DNA of 64,000 bases from Caldovatus sediminis (GTDB lineage: Bacteria > Pseudomonadota > Alphaproteobacteria > Acetobacterales > Acetobacteraceae), in contig NZ_BMKS01000001.1 in NCBI RefSeq assembly GCF_014644455.1, forward strand, positions 124,001-188,000, read 5' to 3'. Shown one piece after another: positions 1 to 9,676 of this stretch. Within the stretch, counting starts at the first letter, position 1. The number at the start of each line of letters is the position of its first letter. Under the pieces are notes generated by a model. It was given only the letters and a program-made list of their open reading frames with translations. It had not been told where the DNA came from and did no database searches. Position numbers and translations under genes: made by a program.

Positions 1-602
1 GGGGGGCGAAGACGAGGAAGGGCGCGGAGGCGAAGAAGGTCGCCAACCTGCTGGCCGCCATCGAGGCGCGGCGGCGCGTGCCGCTGGAGCGCTTCATCTT
101 CGCCCTCGGCATCCGCCGCATCGGCGAGGCGAACGCCAGGCTGCTCGCCCGCCACTACCACTCCTTCGCCAACTGGCGCGCGCGCATGATCGAGGCGGCG
201 GCCGGCGGATCGGAGGCGCGGGAGGAGCTGGAGAGCATCCAGGGCATCGGCCCGGCGATCGCGAACGAGCTGGTGGCGTTCTTCTCCGAGCGGCGCAACC
301 TCAAGGCGCTTGACGACCTGGCGCAGGAGGTGACGCCGGAGGAGGCGCCGGCCCATGGCCCGGGCGCTTCCCCCTTCGCCGGCAGGACCATCGTCTTCAC
401 CGGCGCGCTCGACACGATGACGCGCGACGAGGCCGAGCACCTGGCGGAACGGCTCGGCGCCAAGGTGACGAAGAGCGTCTCGAGGAGGACCGACTTCGTC
501 GTCGTCGGCGCCGACGCCGGCAGCAAGGCGGCGAAGGCGCAGGAGCTCGGCGTGCGGATGCTGAGCGAGGCGGAGTGGCGGGAGATGGCGGGGCTGGCCT
601 GA
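1..602 (+). CDS. ligA: NAD-dependent DNA ligase LigA, C-terminal part (5' cut by window edge)
   Basis: The visible 199 residues read in frame from base 3 to a TGA at 600-602. They match the end of bacterial NAD+-dependent DNA ligase, which seals nicks in replication and repair. The first part ([26 protein letters not shown]) is the helix-hairpin-helix region, with a second hairpin at [13 protein letters not shown]. The last ~75 residues ([20 protein letters not shown] through the [19 protein letters not shown] stretch) form the C-terminal BRCT domain. The adenylation and OB domains lie outside the window. The gene runs toward the minus-strand deacetylase gene, with 86 bp between the two stops. 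Confidence 0.95.
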   Translation, partial: GAKTRKGAEAKKVANLLAAIEARRRVPLERFIFALGIRRIGEANARLLARHYHSFANWRARMIEAAAGGSEAREELESIQGIGPAIANELVAFFSERRNLKALDDLAQEVTPEEAPAHGPGASPFAGRTIVFTGALDTMTRDEAEHLAERLGAKVTKSVSRRTDFVVVGADAGSKAAKAQELGVRMLSEAEWREMAGLA

Positions 603-688
603 TCGCCGCCCTCCTCCGGCTGGCGCCTCCTGCGGCCGCGCCGCTCGATCCGCATCTCCCGCTCGCCCGCCGCCGCCGGGGCCGGGCG

Positions 689-1636
689 TCAGATGTAGGC
701 GAACTCCTCCTCGGGCGGCGCGACGCGCAGCGCCCGCTCGGCGATGTCGGCGACGGTCGTGCCGACCGGCTTCACCCCGGCCCGCTCGCACGCCCCGCTC
801 AGTTCGTCGAGCATCACCTTGAAGCGCTGGCACACCGGGTCGGCCGGGTCGCGGTACTCGAACATGTTGTGCGAGATCGCGTTCAGCACCGGCACCGCCG
901 GGTCGCGCTGCCGCACCTGCGCGAGGATGTTCTCCGCGATCGCGCGGTAGCTCACCCCGTACTGGCCGGGCCAGTCGGTGTCGGGCCGGAAGTCGGCCGG
1001 CATGCGGCGGCCGTTCGGCGCCGTCAGGATCCGCGACAGATCCGCCGAGAGCGGCATGTTGCCGAAGGGCAGGTCGCCCGCGATCTGGCGGAAGGTCGCA
1101 TGCGCCCGGTGCGGGTCGGGCTCGCAGCCGGACCAGACCGAGCGCGTCTCGCGATACACCCGCTCCGGCGCCGAGACCGAGCCGCCGCGGAAGCCGAGCG
1201 CGGCGAGCACGCGGAAGCTCGCATCGTTGGCCGAGAAGGTGCCGGGCCGGAACCACAGCGGCGGCCGCCCCATCGCCTCGTGGAACAGGGCCGAGGCCTC
1301 GGCGAGCAGCGCCGTCGCCTCCGCTTCGGAGAGGTCGCCGAAATGCGCGCGGTAGCGCTCGCCCTCGTGGCGCCAGAAGGAGTACTTCCAGGGGTGCATG
1401 TGCAGCCCGACGCAATGCCCCTCGCGCTCGAGCGCCCTGAACAGGTCGGCCTGGGCCAGGATCGTCTCCGGGTGGACGAAGAAGGTGCAGGGGAAGCCGT
1501 AGGACCTCGCGATCGCGGCGTAGCCGAGCACGGCGCGCTCGCCCATCGCCCAGTCGCGCGGCCCGGTGGCCCTGGGATGGCTGGTCGCCGTGCTCGGCTC
1601 GCAGTCCATGGTGATGACGACGCTGATCTCGCGCAT
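689..1636 (-). CDS. polysaccharide deacetylase family protein (CE4-like)
   Basis: This 315-residue protein has the NodB/CE4 deacetylase pattern. TMDCEPS near the N-terminus carries the acidic metal and catalytic residues, GLHMHPW supplies the H-x-H metal ligands, and FRPGTFSAN is the R-P-G motif. The family removes N-acetyl or related groups from glycans, but some members act on small amides, so the substrate cannot be named. There is no signal peptide, which suggests a cytoplasmic enzyme. The start lies 15 bp downstream of the pepP stop on the same strand, so the two genes are probably cotranscribed. Confidence 0.75.
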   Translation of the reverse strand: MREISVVITMDCEPSTATSHPRATGPRDWAMGERAVLGYAAIARSYGFPCTFFVHPETILAQADLFRALEREGHCVGLHMHPWKYSFWRHEGERYRAHFGDLSEAEATALLAEASALFHEAMGRPPLWFRPGTFSANDASFRVLAALGFRGGSVSAPERVYRETRSVWSGCEPDPHRAHATFRQIAGDLPFGNMPLSADLSRILTAPNGRRMPADFRPDTDWPGQYGVSYRAIAENILAQVRQRDPAVPVLNAISHNMFEYRDPADPVCQRFKVMLDELSGACERAGVKPVGTTVADIAERALRVAPPEEEFAYI

Positions 1637-1651
1637 CGCGGCTTCCTCCCC

Positions 1652-3439
1652 TCAGTCCCCGATCGGCGCGCAGGCCGCGCGCAGCCAGGCCGCCGTCGCG
1701 GCGTCGAGCAGCGGCGCGACCTCCTCCGCGACGCGCGCGTGGTAGGCGTCGAGCCAGGCGCGCTCCCCGGGCGTCAGCAGGCGCGGCGCGATCAGGCGGC
1801 GGTCGAAGGGCGCCAGGGTCAGCGTCTCGAACTCCAGGAAGGGCTTCGCCGCGCCCGGGATCTCCGCCTCGCGCACCAGGAGCAGGTTCTCGAGCCGGAT
1901 GCCGTATGCGCCCGGGGCGTAGAAGCCCGGCTCGTCGGAGAGGATCATCCCCGCGCGCAGCGGCACCGGCTTCGCCGCGCGGCTGAACGCCGCCGGCCCC
2001 TCGTGCACGGAGAGGTAGCTGCCGACGCCGTGGCCGGTGCCGTGGTCGTAGTCGAGCCCCGCGTCCCACAGCGCGCGCCGGGCGATGGCGTCGAGGTGCG
2101 GGCCGGCCACGCCCTGCGGGAAGCGCAGCGTGGCGAGGGCGATGTGGCCCTTCAGCACCCGCGTCGCGCGCTCGCGCAGCGCCTCGGGCGGCGCGCCGGG
2201 GCCGGTCCAGAGCGTGCGCGTCACGTCCGTCGTGCCGTCGGGGTACTGGGCGCCGGAGTCGATCAGGTAGCACTCGTCGGCGCGGATCGGCCGGTCGCTC
2301 TCCGGCGTGACGCGGTAGTGGACGATGGCGCCGTGCTCGCCGGCGCCGGAGATGGCGGGGAAGCTCTCGCCGCGGAACTCCGGCGCCGCGGCGCGGAAGG
2401 CGAGCAGGCGCTCGGCGGCCGACATCTCCGTCTCGCCGCCGCGCGGCGCCGCCTCGGCGAACCAGGCGAGGAAGCGCGCCAGCGCCACGGCGTCGCGCCG
2501 GTGCGCGGCGCGCGCGCCGGCCTGCTCGACGGCGTTCTTGCAGGCGCGCGGCAGGCGGCAGGGGTCCTCGCCGGCGCGCACCTCGGCGCCGGCGGCGCGC
2601 AGGCGGCGGGCGAACCAGGCGGGCGTCGCCTCGGCGTCCACCCGCACGCGCCGGCCGCCGAGCGCGTCCAGCGCGGCCGGCAGCTCGGCGCGCGGGCGCA
2701 CCGCGACGTCGTTGCCGAGCCAGGCGCGCGCCTCCCCATCCAGCCGTGCGGGGTCGAGGAACAGCTCCACCGCCCCGTCGTCGCGCAGCAGCGCGAAGCA
2801 GAGCGGCAGCGGCGTGTAGGGAACGTCGGCGCCGCGGATGTTGAGCAGCCAGGCGATCGAGGCCGGGTCGCTGAGCACGCAGGCCGCCTCGCCCGCCTCG
2901 CGCAGCGCGGCCGCCGCGGCCTCGCGCTTCTCGCCGGAGGGTGCGCCGGCGTAGGCGAGCGGATGCGGCACCACCGGGCTCGCCGGCGGTGCGGGGCGAT
3001 CGCTCCAGACCTGGTCGAGCGGGTTCGGCTCGAGCGGCACCAGCGTCACGCCCGCGGCCTCGAAGCGCGCGAGCTGGGGCTCCGGGTGCAGCCAGGGGTC
3101 GTAGCCGATGCGCCGGCCCGCGGCGTGGCGCTTCAGCCAGTCCTGCGGCGGCTCCTCGGTGAGGTGGCGCCGCTCCCACAGCGCCGGGTCGGTCTGCTGG
3201 GCGGCCTGGAGCGTGTAGCGCCCGTCGGTGAACAGCGCGGCCCGGTCGGCGAGCACCACCGCGAGCCCGGCGCTGCCGGTGAAGCCGGTGAGCCAGGCGA
3301 GGCGCTCGGCCGAGGGGGGCACGTACTCGCCGAGATGCTCGTCGGCGCGGGGGACGAGGAACCCGTCCACGCCGGCGGCGGCCAGGGCGGCGCGCAGGGC
3401 GGCGAGGCGGGCGGCGGGCGTGGCGGCGGCCCCGCTCAT
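1652..3439 (-). CDS. pepP: Xaa-Pro aminopeptidase P (M24 family)
   Basis: This is a 595-residue metallopeptidase that removes N-terminal residues preceding proline. Two creatinase-like N-terminal domains (from LAWLTGFTGSAG onward) are followed by the M24 pita-bread catalytic domain. The metal-ligand motifs visible are LIDSGAQYPDGTTDVTRT (two Asp), GHGVGSYLSVHEG (His), a Glu in ILSDEPGFY and a Glu in GIRLENL. A short C-terminal domain typical of the long, eukaryote-like form follows. I chose the ATG at 3439 (MSGAAATPA) because the upstream in-frame extension crosses an AT-rich promoter-like stretch and does not resemble the family. Confidence 0.88.
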   Translation of the reverse strand: MSGAAATPAARLAALRAALAAAGVDGFLVPRADEHLGEYVPPSAERLAWLTGFTGSAGLAVVLADRAALFTDGRYTLQAAQQTDPALWERRHLTEEPPQDWLKRHAAGRRIGYDPWLHPEPQLARFEAAGVTLVPLEPNPLDQVWSDRPAPPASPVVPHPLAYAGAPSGEKREAAAAALREAGEAACVLSDPASIAWLLNIRGADVPYTPLPLCFALLRDDGAVELFLDPARLDGEARAWLGNDVAVRPRAELPAALDALGGRRVRVDAEATPAWFARRLRAAGAEVRAGEDPCRLPRACKNAVEQAGARAAHRRDAVALARFLAWFAEAAPRGGETEMSAAERLLAFRAAAPEFRGESFPAISGAGEHGAIVHYRVTPESDRPIRADECYLIDSGAQYPDGTTDVTRTLWTGPGAPPEALRERATRVLKGHIALATLRFPQGVAGPHLDAIARRALWDAGLDYDHGTGHGVGSYLSVHEGPAAFSRAAKPVPLRAGMILSDEPGFYAPGAYGIRLENLLLVREAEIPGAAKPFLEFETLTLAPFDRRLIAPRLLTPGERAWLDAYHARVAEEVAPLLDAATAAWLRAACAPIGD

Positions 3440-3464
3440 CGGTGCGGCGCCTGGGCCAGGGTAG

Positions 3465-3535
3465 GTGTTTTCGACATATTTCCGACAGTTTCCATGCATA
3501 AAACGCATATCATGATTGTTGTTCCGAGGCATCAC
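3465..3535. promoter_or_regulatory. AT-richer divergent promoter region between pepP and the DUF1127 gene
   Basis: This is a distinct AT-rich island in a GC-rich neighbourhood. It contains the inverted repeat ATGCATAAAACGCAT (3493-3507; arms ATGC/GCAT). It sits between the divergent starts at 3439 and 3656 and most likely holds their promoters and possibly an operator. I could not assign clear -35/-10 pairs. Confidence 0.4.
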
Positions 3536-3655
3536 TTGTGGCTTGGGCGCACCATGTTGCAGGTGCGAAGCGCGCCCGCCGGCCAGGCGCCGCACCGCCC
3601 CCGCCGGGGACCGAGGAGGCCCCAGTGGCGCGCGCCGCGCTCAGGAACGCTACAG

Positions 3656-4060
3656 ATGGACTCCCTGCTCACCAAGAACGATGCGGCCCGTCGTTCTCCC
3701 GACCCCGCGGACGCCGCGGGCGCCGCCGGCGGCCGGCTGCGCCGCAGCCTGGCCCGCCTGTTCGACGCCTTCGCGGCGATCGGCAAGGCGATCGCGGACT
3801 ATCCGGCGCGCCTGCGCGCCTATGACGAGCTCCGCACCCTGTCGGACCGGGAGCTGGCCGACATCGGCCTCACCCGCATGGACATCGTCCGGGTCTTCGA
3901 CCCCGACTTCCCGGCGGACCGGACCGTCCTCGCCCGGGGCACGCCCGTGTTCCGCACGATCGCCGGCGACGGCCGCGGCAACACCGTGACGCCGCCAACG
4001 CCGCCGGAGGCCCGCCGCGCGTCCCCCTCGACCGCCGGGCGCCTCCCCCAGGCTGCCTGA
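3656..4060 (+). CDS. DUF1127 domain protein
   Basis: This 134-residue basic protein has a DUF1127 core at about residues 40-80 (YDELRTLSDRELADIGLTRM), flanked by a Pro/Ala-rich head and a disordered tail. DUF1127 proteins are small alphaproteobacterial proteins; some have been linked to RNA metabolism and phosphate or stress responses. This one is longer than the usual 50-100 residues. I chose the ATG at 3656 because CAGGAA lies about 8 bases upstream. The gene is divergent from pepP. Confidence 0.7.
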   Translation: MDSLLTKNDAARRSPDPADAAGAAGGRLRRSLARLFDAFAAIGKAIADYPARLRAYDELRTLSDRELADIGLTRMDIVRVFDPDFPADRTVLARGTPVFRTIAGDGRGNTVTPPTPPEARRASPSTAGRLPQAA

Positions 4061-4340
4061 AGCGCCGGCCGGGCGCCGCGAGCCCCGCGGGGGCGCGCGG
4101 TGCCGGCGCCGCCGGGCGCTGACCGCCACGGCGGCCCCCCCGAGCACACCGCGCATCTCGGCACGGCCGCCCCACGGGCGCCGTCACTTCCCCGGCAGCG
4201 GGCGCGGATGGGGCACGGCGCGCATGTCGCCGTCCGCCCGGCTCCTGCACGGAGCAGCTCAAGCCCTTTCGCCCTTCCTCCCATCGTCCTAGCGTCGGCG
4301 ACAGCGGACCGACCTTCCGGACCACGAGCGAGGAGGAGCC

Positions 4341-5465
4341 ATGCGCCTCGGCCTGTTCATGATGCCGCTGCACCCGCCCGAGCGGCCGATGCACGCGACG
4401 CTGGCGGAGGACACGGAGAAGTCCCTGCTCGCCGACCGCCTCGGCTTCGACGAGCTGTGGGTGGGCGAGCACTTCTCCGCCAGCTCCGAGCCGATCCCCT
4501 CGCCGCTGATGTTCATGGCGGCGCTGGCGCCGCGCACCACGCGCCTCACCTTCGCCACCGGCGTCATCAACCTGCCCAACCACCACCCGGCGATCGTCGC
4601 CGCCGAGGCGGCGCAGTTCGACCACATGACCGGCGGGCGGTTCATCATGGGCATCGGCCCGGGCGGCCTCGCCTCCGACTTCGAGCTGTTCGGCAACACC
4701 GAGCCGATCGCGCGCGGGAAGCGGATGCTGGAGGCGATGGACATCATCCTGCGCATCTGGGCGCAGGAGCGCCCGCCCTACGACATCGCCGGCGCGAACT
4801 GGAGCGCGCGCATCGTCGATTCGGTCGTGCCCGAGCTCGGCGTCGGCACCATGCCGGTGCCGTTCCAGCGCCCGCACCCGCCGATCGCCATCACCGCGCG
4901 CAGCCTCGACAGCTTCGGCGTGAAGGTGGCGGCGGAGCGCGGCTGGGGCGTGGTGTCGGCGAATTTCGTCACCACCCGCGTCGTCGCCGGCCACTGGCGC
5001 ACGCTGCAGGCGGCGCTGGCCGCGAACGGCAGGCCGGCAAGCGGCGAGAACTGGCGCGTCGCGCGCAACTTCTGCATCGCCGCGACCGAGGCGGAGGCGC
5101 GCGCGCGCGTCTTCGACGCGGCGGGGGCGAACCGCTACTACTTCCACTACCTCAGCACCCTGGCGCGGCCCGCGGGCCAGCTCGCCACGCTCAAGCCGGA
5201 CGCCGAGACGCCGGACGAGGCGGTGACGCTCGAGCAGATCATCGCCGACTGCGTGATCTGGGGCTCGCCGCAGGGCGTGCTCGACCGGCTGGTGGCGTTC
5301 CGCGAGCGGGTCGGGCCGTTCGGCCACCTGCTGATGGCGGGCCTCGACTGGTCCGGGCCGAACGCGGCGTGGGAGCAGGAGACGATGCGGCGGCTCGCCG
5401 AGGAGGTGATGCCGCGCTTCCGCCAGCACGTCGCGGCGACCGAGGGGAAGCGCGCGGCGGAGTAG
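4341..5465 (+). CDS. LLM class flavin-dependent oxidoreductase (bacterial luciferase-like)
   Basis: This 374-residue protein has the luciferase-like monooxygenase TIM barrel. The start MRLGLFMMPLHPPERP, the segment DELWVGEHFS, the run ATGVINLPNHHP and the segment FIMGIGPGG are typical of FMNH2- or F420-using alkanal/sulfonate monooxygenase relatives. The substrate is unknown. A strong ribosome binding site (GCGAGGAGGAGCC) precedes the ATG. The gene stands alone and ends 9 bp before the convergent prmA stop. Confidence 0.85.
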   Translation: MRLGLFMMPLHPPERPMHATLAEDTEKSLLADRLGFDELWVGEHFSASSEPIPSPLMFMAALAPRTTRLTFATGVINLPNHHPAIVAAEAAQFDHMTGGRFIMGIGPGGLASDFELFGNTEPIARGKRMLEAMDIILRIWAQERPPYDIAGANWSARIVDSVVPELGVGTMPVPFQRPHPPIAITARSLDSFGVKVAAERGWGVVSANFVTTRVVAGHWRTLQAALAANGRPASGENWRVARNFCIAATEAEARARVFDAAGANRYYFHYLSTLARPAGQLATLKPDAETPDEAVTLEQIIADCVIWGSPQGVLDRLVAFRERVGPFGHLLMAGLDWSGPNAAWEQETMRRLAEEVMPRFRQHVAATEGKRAAE

Positions 5466-5474
5466 CGGCGGCGC

Positions 5475-6404
5475 TCAGCCCCCGCCCTTGCGCAGCACCA
5501 GCGTCGTCCACGGCCCGACATCGAGGCGCCGGGCGAGCCGGAGCCCCTGCCGCCGGTGCGCCGCCAGCACCCAGCGCGCCTGGGTGCCGAGCAGCCCGGC
5601 GAGGATCGCCGTGCCCCCGGGCGCGAGATGCGCCGCGAGGTCCTTCGCCATCGCACAGAGCGGGCGGGCGAGGATGTTGGCGAAGACGAGGTCGTAGGGC
5701 GCCGCCGCCCGCACGACGCGGTGCCGCCAGCCGTCGGCGAGCGCGGCGCGCACCAGCGTCGCGACGCCGTTGAGCCGCGCGTTCTCGGCGGCGACGCGCA
5801 CGCTCCAGGGCTCGATGTCGGTCGCCAGGACGCGCCGGCGCAGCCGCTTCGCCGCGGCGATGGCGAGGATGCCGGAGCCGGTGCCGAGGTCGAGCACGCG
5901 CCGCGGGCGCCGCCGCTTCGCCAGGCGCCCGAAGGCGATCAGGCAGCCCCGCGTGGAGGCGTGCTCGCCGCTGCCGAAGGCGAGGCCGGCGTCGAGGCGC
6001 AGCACGATGCGGCCATAGGTCCGCCGGTCCGGCAGGTGCGTCGGACGGACGAGGAAGCGGTCGCCGATCGGCTGCTCCGGGAAGCTCTCGGCGGTGCGGG
6101 CGAGCCAGCCCTCCGCCGCGACGGGCTCGGCGGAGAGCGCCGGCGGCTCGATGCCCGCGGCGGCGGCGGCGAGCGCCAGCGCGGTGTCGAGCGTCCCCTC
6201 GCCCGCGCCCGCCTCGCGCACGCCCTCGACGCGCCAGGTGTCGCTCGCCTCGTCGCGGATGTAGGCGACGGTGGCGCAGACGGTCTGCAGCGCGGCCTCG
6301 AAGGCCGGCACCGCCGACTCCGGGAGGCCCTCGATCGAGAGCAGCTCCAGCGGCTCGGCGCGGCGCCGCGACAGCGGCGCCGGGTGCGGCCCGTCGGGGC
6401 GCAT
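5475..6404 (-). CDS. prmA: ribosomal protein L11 methyltransferase
   Basis: This 309-residue protein is a class I SAM-dependent methyltransferase of the PrmA type, which trimethylates ribosomal protein L11 in the cytoplasm. The C-terminal domain carries the SAM motif VLDLGTGSGILAIAA and FANILARPL in place of the usual NPPY. The substrate loop is preceded by LAFGSGEHASTRG, a PrmA signature (GTGxHxTT-like). The start ATG (6404) overlaps the uvrD stop as TGATG, which points to translational coupling. Confidence 0.87.
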   Translation of the reverse strand: MRPDGPHPAPLSRRRAEPLELLSIEGLPESAVPAFEAALQTVCATVAYIRDEASDTWRVEGVREAGAGEGTLDTALALAAAAAGIEPPALSAEPVAAEGWLARTAESFPEQPIGDRFLVRPTHLPDRRTYGRIVLRLDAGLAFGSGEHASTRGCLIAFGRLAKRRRPRRVLDLGTGSGILAIAAAKRLRRRVLATDIEPWSVRVAAENARLNGVATLVRAALADGWRHRVVRAAAPYDLVFANILARPLCAMAKDLAAHLAPGGTAILAGLLGTQARWVLAAHRRQGLRLARRLDVGPWTTLVLRKGGG

Positions 6405-8644
6405 CACGCCTTCTCCACGAAGCGGTCGAGGACGCGCCTGGTGCCGGCCTTGTCGAAGGCGATGTCGAGCCGGTCGTCCTCCACGGCGAGGACGCGGCCG
6501 TAGCCGAACTTCTGGTGGAACACGCGCTCGCCGACGGCGATGCGCTCGGCGCGCGCCGGGCGCTCGGCGACCTCCCAGGAGCCGGTCTCGTAGATGCGCG
6601 GCGTCGGCGGCCGGCGCGGCGCGGCGAGGCCGAAGGGGCTGCCGAACGCGCCCGCCGCGCCCGTCGCGGCGCGGTGGCGCTCCATCGCCGCGCCGCCCTC
6701 CTTCGCCACGTGCTCGTCGGGCAGCTCCTCGATGAAGCGGCTCGGGATCGAGGCGGTCCAGTTGCCATAGACGCGCCGGTTCGCGGCGTGGCTCACCACC
6801 GCGAGCTTGCGCGCCCGCGTCAGCCCGACATAGGCGAGGCGCCGCTCCTCCTCGAGCGCCTTCTCCCCGCCCTCGTCGAGCGAGCGCTGGGAGGGGAACA
6901 GCCCCTCCTCCCAGCCGGGCAGGAAGACCATGTCGAACTCCAGCCCCTTCGCCGCGTGCAGCGTCATCAGCGAGACGCGCTCGCCCTCCGCCGCCTCGTC
7001 GTTCTCCATCACCAGCGCGACGTGGTCGAGGAAGCCGGCGAGCGACTCGAATTCCCCGAGGGCGCGCAGCAGCTCCTTGAGGTTCTCGAGCCGCCCCGGC
7101 GCCTCCGGCGAGCGGTCCTGCTTCCACATCTCCGTGTAGCCGCTCTCGTCGAGCAGGGTGGCGACGGTGACGACATGGCCGTCGCGCGGAAGCTGCTCGC
7201 GCCAGCGGGCGAAGCCGCGCATCAGCTCGGCCAGCGCCTGGCGCGGCCTCGGGCGCAGGCCGTCGGGCGAGAGCGCCAGCCGCTCCGCCGCGGCGGCGAG
7301 GGAGCTCTTCTCGATGCGCGCCAGCTCGTGCAGCGCGCGGATCGTGGAATCGCCGAGGCCGCGCTTCGGCACGTTGACGATGCGCTCGAAGGCGAGGTCG
7401 TCGGAGGGCTGGGCGAGGACGCGCATGTAGGCGAGCGCGTCGCGGATCTCCTGCCGCTCGTAGAACCTGGCGCCGCCGACGACGCGGTAGGGGATGCCGA
7501 GGGTGATCAGCCGCTCCTCGAAGGCGCGGGTCTGGAAGCCGGCGCGCACCAGGATCGCCACCTCGGAGAGCGGGTGCCCGGCGCGCTGCGCCTCCTCGAT
7601 GCGCTCGCCCACCATCCGGGCCTCCTCCTCGGAGTCCCAGAGCGCGACGACCCGCACCTTCTCCCCCTCCGCGTCGTCGCGCCCGGCGCGCAGCGTCTTG
7701 CCGAGGCGGCCGGCGTTGTGCGCGATCAGGCCCGAGGCCGCCGCGAGGATCGGCCGCGTCGAGCGGTAGTTGCGCTCCAGGCGCACCACCTTCGCGTCCG
7801 GGAAGTCCTTCTCGAAGCGGAGGATGTTCTCGATCTCCGCGCCGCGCCAGGAGTAGATGGACTGGTCGTCGTCGCCGACGCAGCAGATGTTGCCGTGCCC
7901 CTTGGCGAGCAGCCGCAGCCAGAGGTACTGCACCAGGTTGGTGTCCTGGTACTCGTCCACCAGGATGTAGCGGAAGGCGCGGTGGTACTGCGCCAGCACC
8001 TCGGGCTCGGTGCGCAGGATCTCCGTCGTGTGCAGCAGCAGGTCGCCGAAGTCGGCGGCGTTCAGGTCGCGCAGGCGCTGCTGGTACTGGGCGTAGAGGG
8101 CGCGGGCGCGGCCGTTGGCGTAGTCCGAGTCCTCGGAGGGCGTCACCCGCTCCGGCGTCAGGCCGCGGTCCTTCCAGCGCTGCACCACCGCCATCAGCCC
8201 CGGCGCCGGCCAGCGCTTCAGGTCCACGCCCGAGGCGTCCATCACCTGCTTCAGCAGGCGCGTCTGGTCGTCGGTGTCGAGGATGGTGAAGTTGCCCTTC
8301 AGCCCGACATGCTCCGCGTGCCGGCGCAGCATGCGGGCGCCGAGGGCGTGGAAGGTGCCGAGCCAGAGCCCCTCGACCTCCCGGCCGAGGATGGCGGAGA
8401 CGCGCGCCTTCATCTCCCGCGCCGCCTTGTTGGTGAAGGTCACGGCCAGCACCTGGGAGGGGAAGGCGCGGCGGGTCACCAGCAGGTGCGCGAAGCGCGT
8501 CGTCAGCACCCGCGTCTTGCCGGTGCCGGCCCCGGCCAGCACCAGCACCGGGCCGTCCAGCGTCTCCACCGCGGCGCGCTGCTCCGGGTTGAGGCGCGCG
8601 AGGTAGTCGGGCGGCGCGGCGGGGGGCGAGGCTGGCGGGGACAC
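6404..8644 (-). CDS. uvrD: UvrD/PcrA/Rep-family DNA helicase
   Basis: This is a 746-residue SF1A 3'-5' helicase for excision repair or replication restart. The Q-motif LNPEQRAAV is followed by Walker A GAGTGKT (residues ~38-44), Walker B LVDEYQDTN, motif III DDDQSIYSWRGA, motif IV RNYRSTRPIL, and the late motifs VSLMTLHAAKGLEF and AYVGLTRAR. The C-terminal ~50 residues (FHQKFGYGRVLAVEDD) are the tudor-like tail of PcrA/UvrD. No ATG fits, so I place the start at the GTG at 8644, which gives MSPPASPP before the conserved region. Open frame upstream of that point is a shadow of the divergent gene. It is cotranscribed with prmA. Confidence 0.9.
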   Translation of the reverse strand: MSPPASPPAAPPDYLARLNPEQRAAVETLDGPVLVLAGAGTGKTRVLTTRFAHLLVTRRAFPSQVLAVTFTNKAAREMKARVSAILGREVEGLWLGTFHALGARMLRRHAEHVGLKGNFTILDTDDQTRLLKQVMDASGVDLKRWPAPGLMAVVQRWKDRGLTPERVTPSEDSDYANGRARALYAQYQQRLRDLNAADFGDLLLHTTEILRTEPEVLAQYHRAFRYILVDEYQDTNLVQYLWLRLLAKGHGNICCVGDDDQSIYSWRGAEIENILRFEKDFPDAKVVRLERNYRSTRPILAAASGLIAHNAGRLGKTLRAGRDDAEGEKVRVVALWDSEEEARMVGERIEEAQRAGHPLSEVAILVRAGFQTRAFEERLITLGIPYRVVGGARFYERQEIRDALAYMRVLAQPSDDLAFERIVNVPKRGLGDSTIRALHELARIEKSSLAAAAERLALSPDGLRPRPRQALAELMRGFARWREQLPRDGHVVTVATLLDESGYTEMWKQDRSPEAPGRLENLKELLRALGEFESLAGFLDHVALVMENDEAAEGERVSLMTLHAAKGLEFDMVFLPGWEEGLFPSQRSLDEGGEKALEEERRLAYVGLTRARKLAVVSHAANRRVYGNWTASIPSRFIEELPDEHVAKEGGAAMERHRAATGAAGAFGSPFGLAAPRRPPTPRIYETGSWEVAERPARAERIAVGERVFHQKFGYGRVLAVEDDRLDIAFDKAGTRRVLDRFVEKA

Positions 8645-8704
8645 GGGGGGCGATATAGAACAGCCGGCGAACTCCTCCAACCGCCGCCCGCCTTGCCGCC
8701 GCCC

Positions 8705-9643
8705 ATGCTCCGCCGCCTCCTCGAACGGGCCGCCCGGCACGGCAGCGCGCTGCTCGCCCTCAGCGTCGCGGTCGGGTTCGCGGTGCCGCCCCTCGCCGCC
8801 GCCGCCCGCACCCTGGTGACGCCGGTGGTGGCGGCGCTGCTGACGCTGGTGCTGCTGCGGGTGGACTTCACGCGGCTTTCCGCGCTGCTGCGGCGGCCGG
8901 CGCTGATCGCCGCGCTGCTGGCCTGGATGATGCTCGCCGCGCCGGTGCTGGCGCATGCCCTCGCGCGGCTCGCCGGGCTCGACGGGCCGCTCGGCGCCGG
9001 GGCGGTGGTGGTCGCGGCCGGCTGCGCCATCACCGCCGCGCCGGCCTTCGCGCGCCTGGTCGGGCTGGACGCGGAGGTGGCGCTGGTGCTGGTGGTGCTC
9101 TCCACCCTGCTCGTGCCCTTCACCGCGCCGCCGCTGGCGCTCGGGCTGCTCGGGCTCGACCTCGCCATCCCGATGGGGGCGCTGATGCTGCGGCTCGCCC
9201 TGGTGGTGGGGCTGCCGCTGCTCGCCTCGCTGGCGATCCGCCGCCTCGCCGGGCCGGCGCGGCTGGCGCGCTGGGGCGCCGCGGTGGACGGCGCGGCGGT
9301 CCTGACGGTCTGCGTCTTCGGCGTCGCCGTGATGGACGGCATCCAGGCCAGGCTGCTGGCCGAGCCGCTCTGGGTCGCGGGCGGGCTGGCGCTCGGCTTC
9401 CTGACGAATTTCGGCCTGAACCTGGCGACCGCCCTCGCCTTCGCGCCGCTCGGGCGGCACCTCGCCCTCTCCGCCGGCCTGGTCGCCGGCAACCGCAACT
9501 CGGCGCTCTACCTCGCCGTGCTGCCGGCGGCGACGGACCCGGGCATCCTGCTGTTCCTCGCCCTGTTCCAGGTTCCGCTGTTCCTCAATCCCTTCCTCTT
9601 GCGGCCGGTCTATGATCGGCTCCGCGGCGCCGGCCCCTCCTGA
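8705..9643 (+). CDS. integral membrane transporter, bile acid:sodium symporter (BASS)-like
   Basis: This 312-residue, extremely hydrophobic protein has about nine or ten membrane segments. The segments containing GLVAGNRNSALYLAVLP and TPVVAALLTLVLL resemble the BASS superfamily, whose members import organic acids with Na+ or export anions. The substrate is unknown, and other 10-TM families cannot be excluded by eye. The start is 60 bp from the divergent uvrD start and lacks a clear Shine-Dalgarno, so the exact start is uncertain. The PhyH gene follows 33 bp downstream and may be cotranscribed. Confidence 0.6.
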   Translation: MLRRLLERAARHGSALLALSVAVGFAVPPLAAAARTLVTPVVAALLTLVLLRVDFTRLSALLRRPALIAALLAWMMLAAPVLAHALARLAGLDGPLGAGAVVVAAGCAITAAPAFARLVGLDAEVALVLVVLSTLLVPFTAPPLALGLLGLDLAIPMGALMLRLALVVGLPLLASLAIRRLAGPARLARWGAAVDGAAVLTVCVFGVAVMDGIQARLLAEPLWVAGGLALGFLTNFGLNLATALAFAPLGRHLALSAGLVAGNRNSALYLAVLPAATDPGILLFLALFQVPLFLNPFLLRPVYDRLRGAGPS

Positions 9644-9676
9644 GGCGGCGCACGACGACGGATGGAGGCACTCCCG

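Noticed and set aside
3502-3525. EcfG-like GGAAC/CGTT pair upstream of pepP
   Set aside because: The spacer is 15 bp, outside the usual 16-17, and pepP is not an obvious stress gene. Probably chance within an AT-rich promoter region.
575-4060. 1161-codon plus-strand open frame spanning the deacetylase and pepP genes
   Set aside because: It is antisense to two clear genes and Arg/Ala/Gly-rich. Only its last 134 codons (from 3656) encode a recognisable protein.
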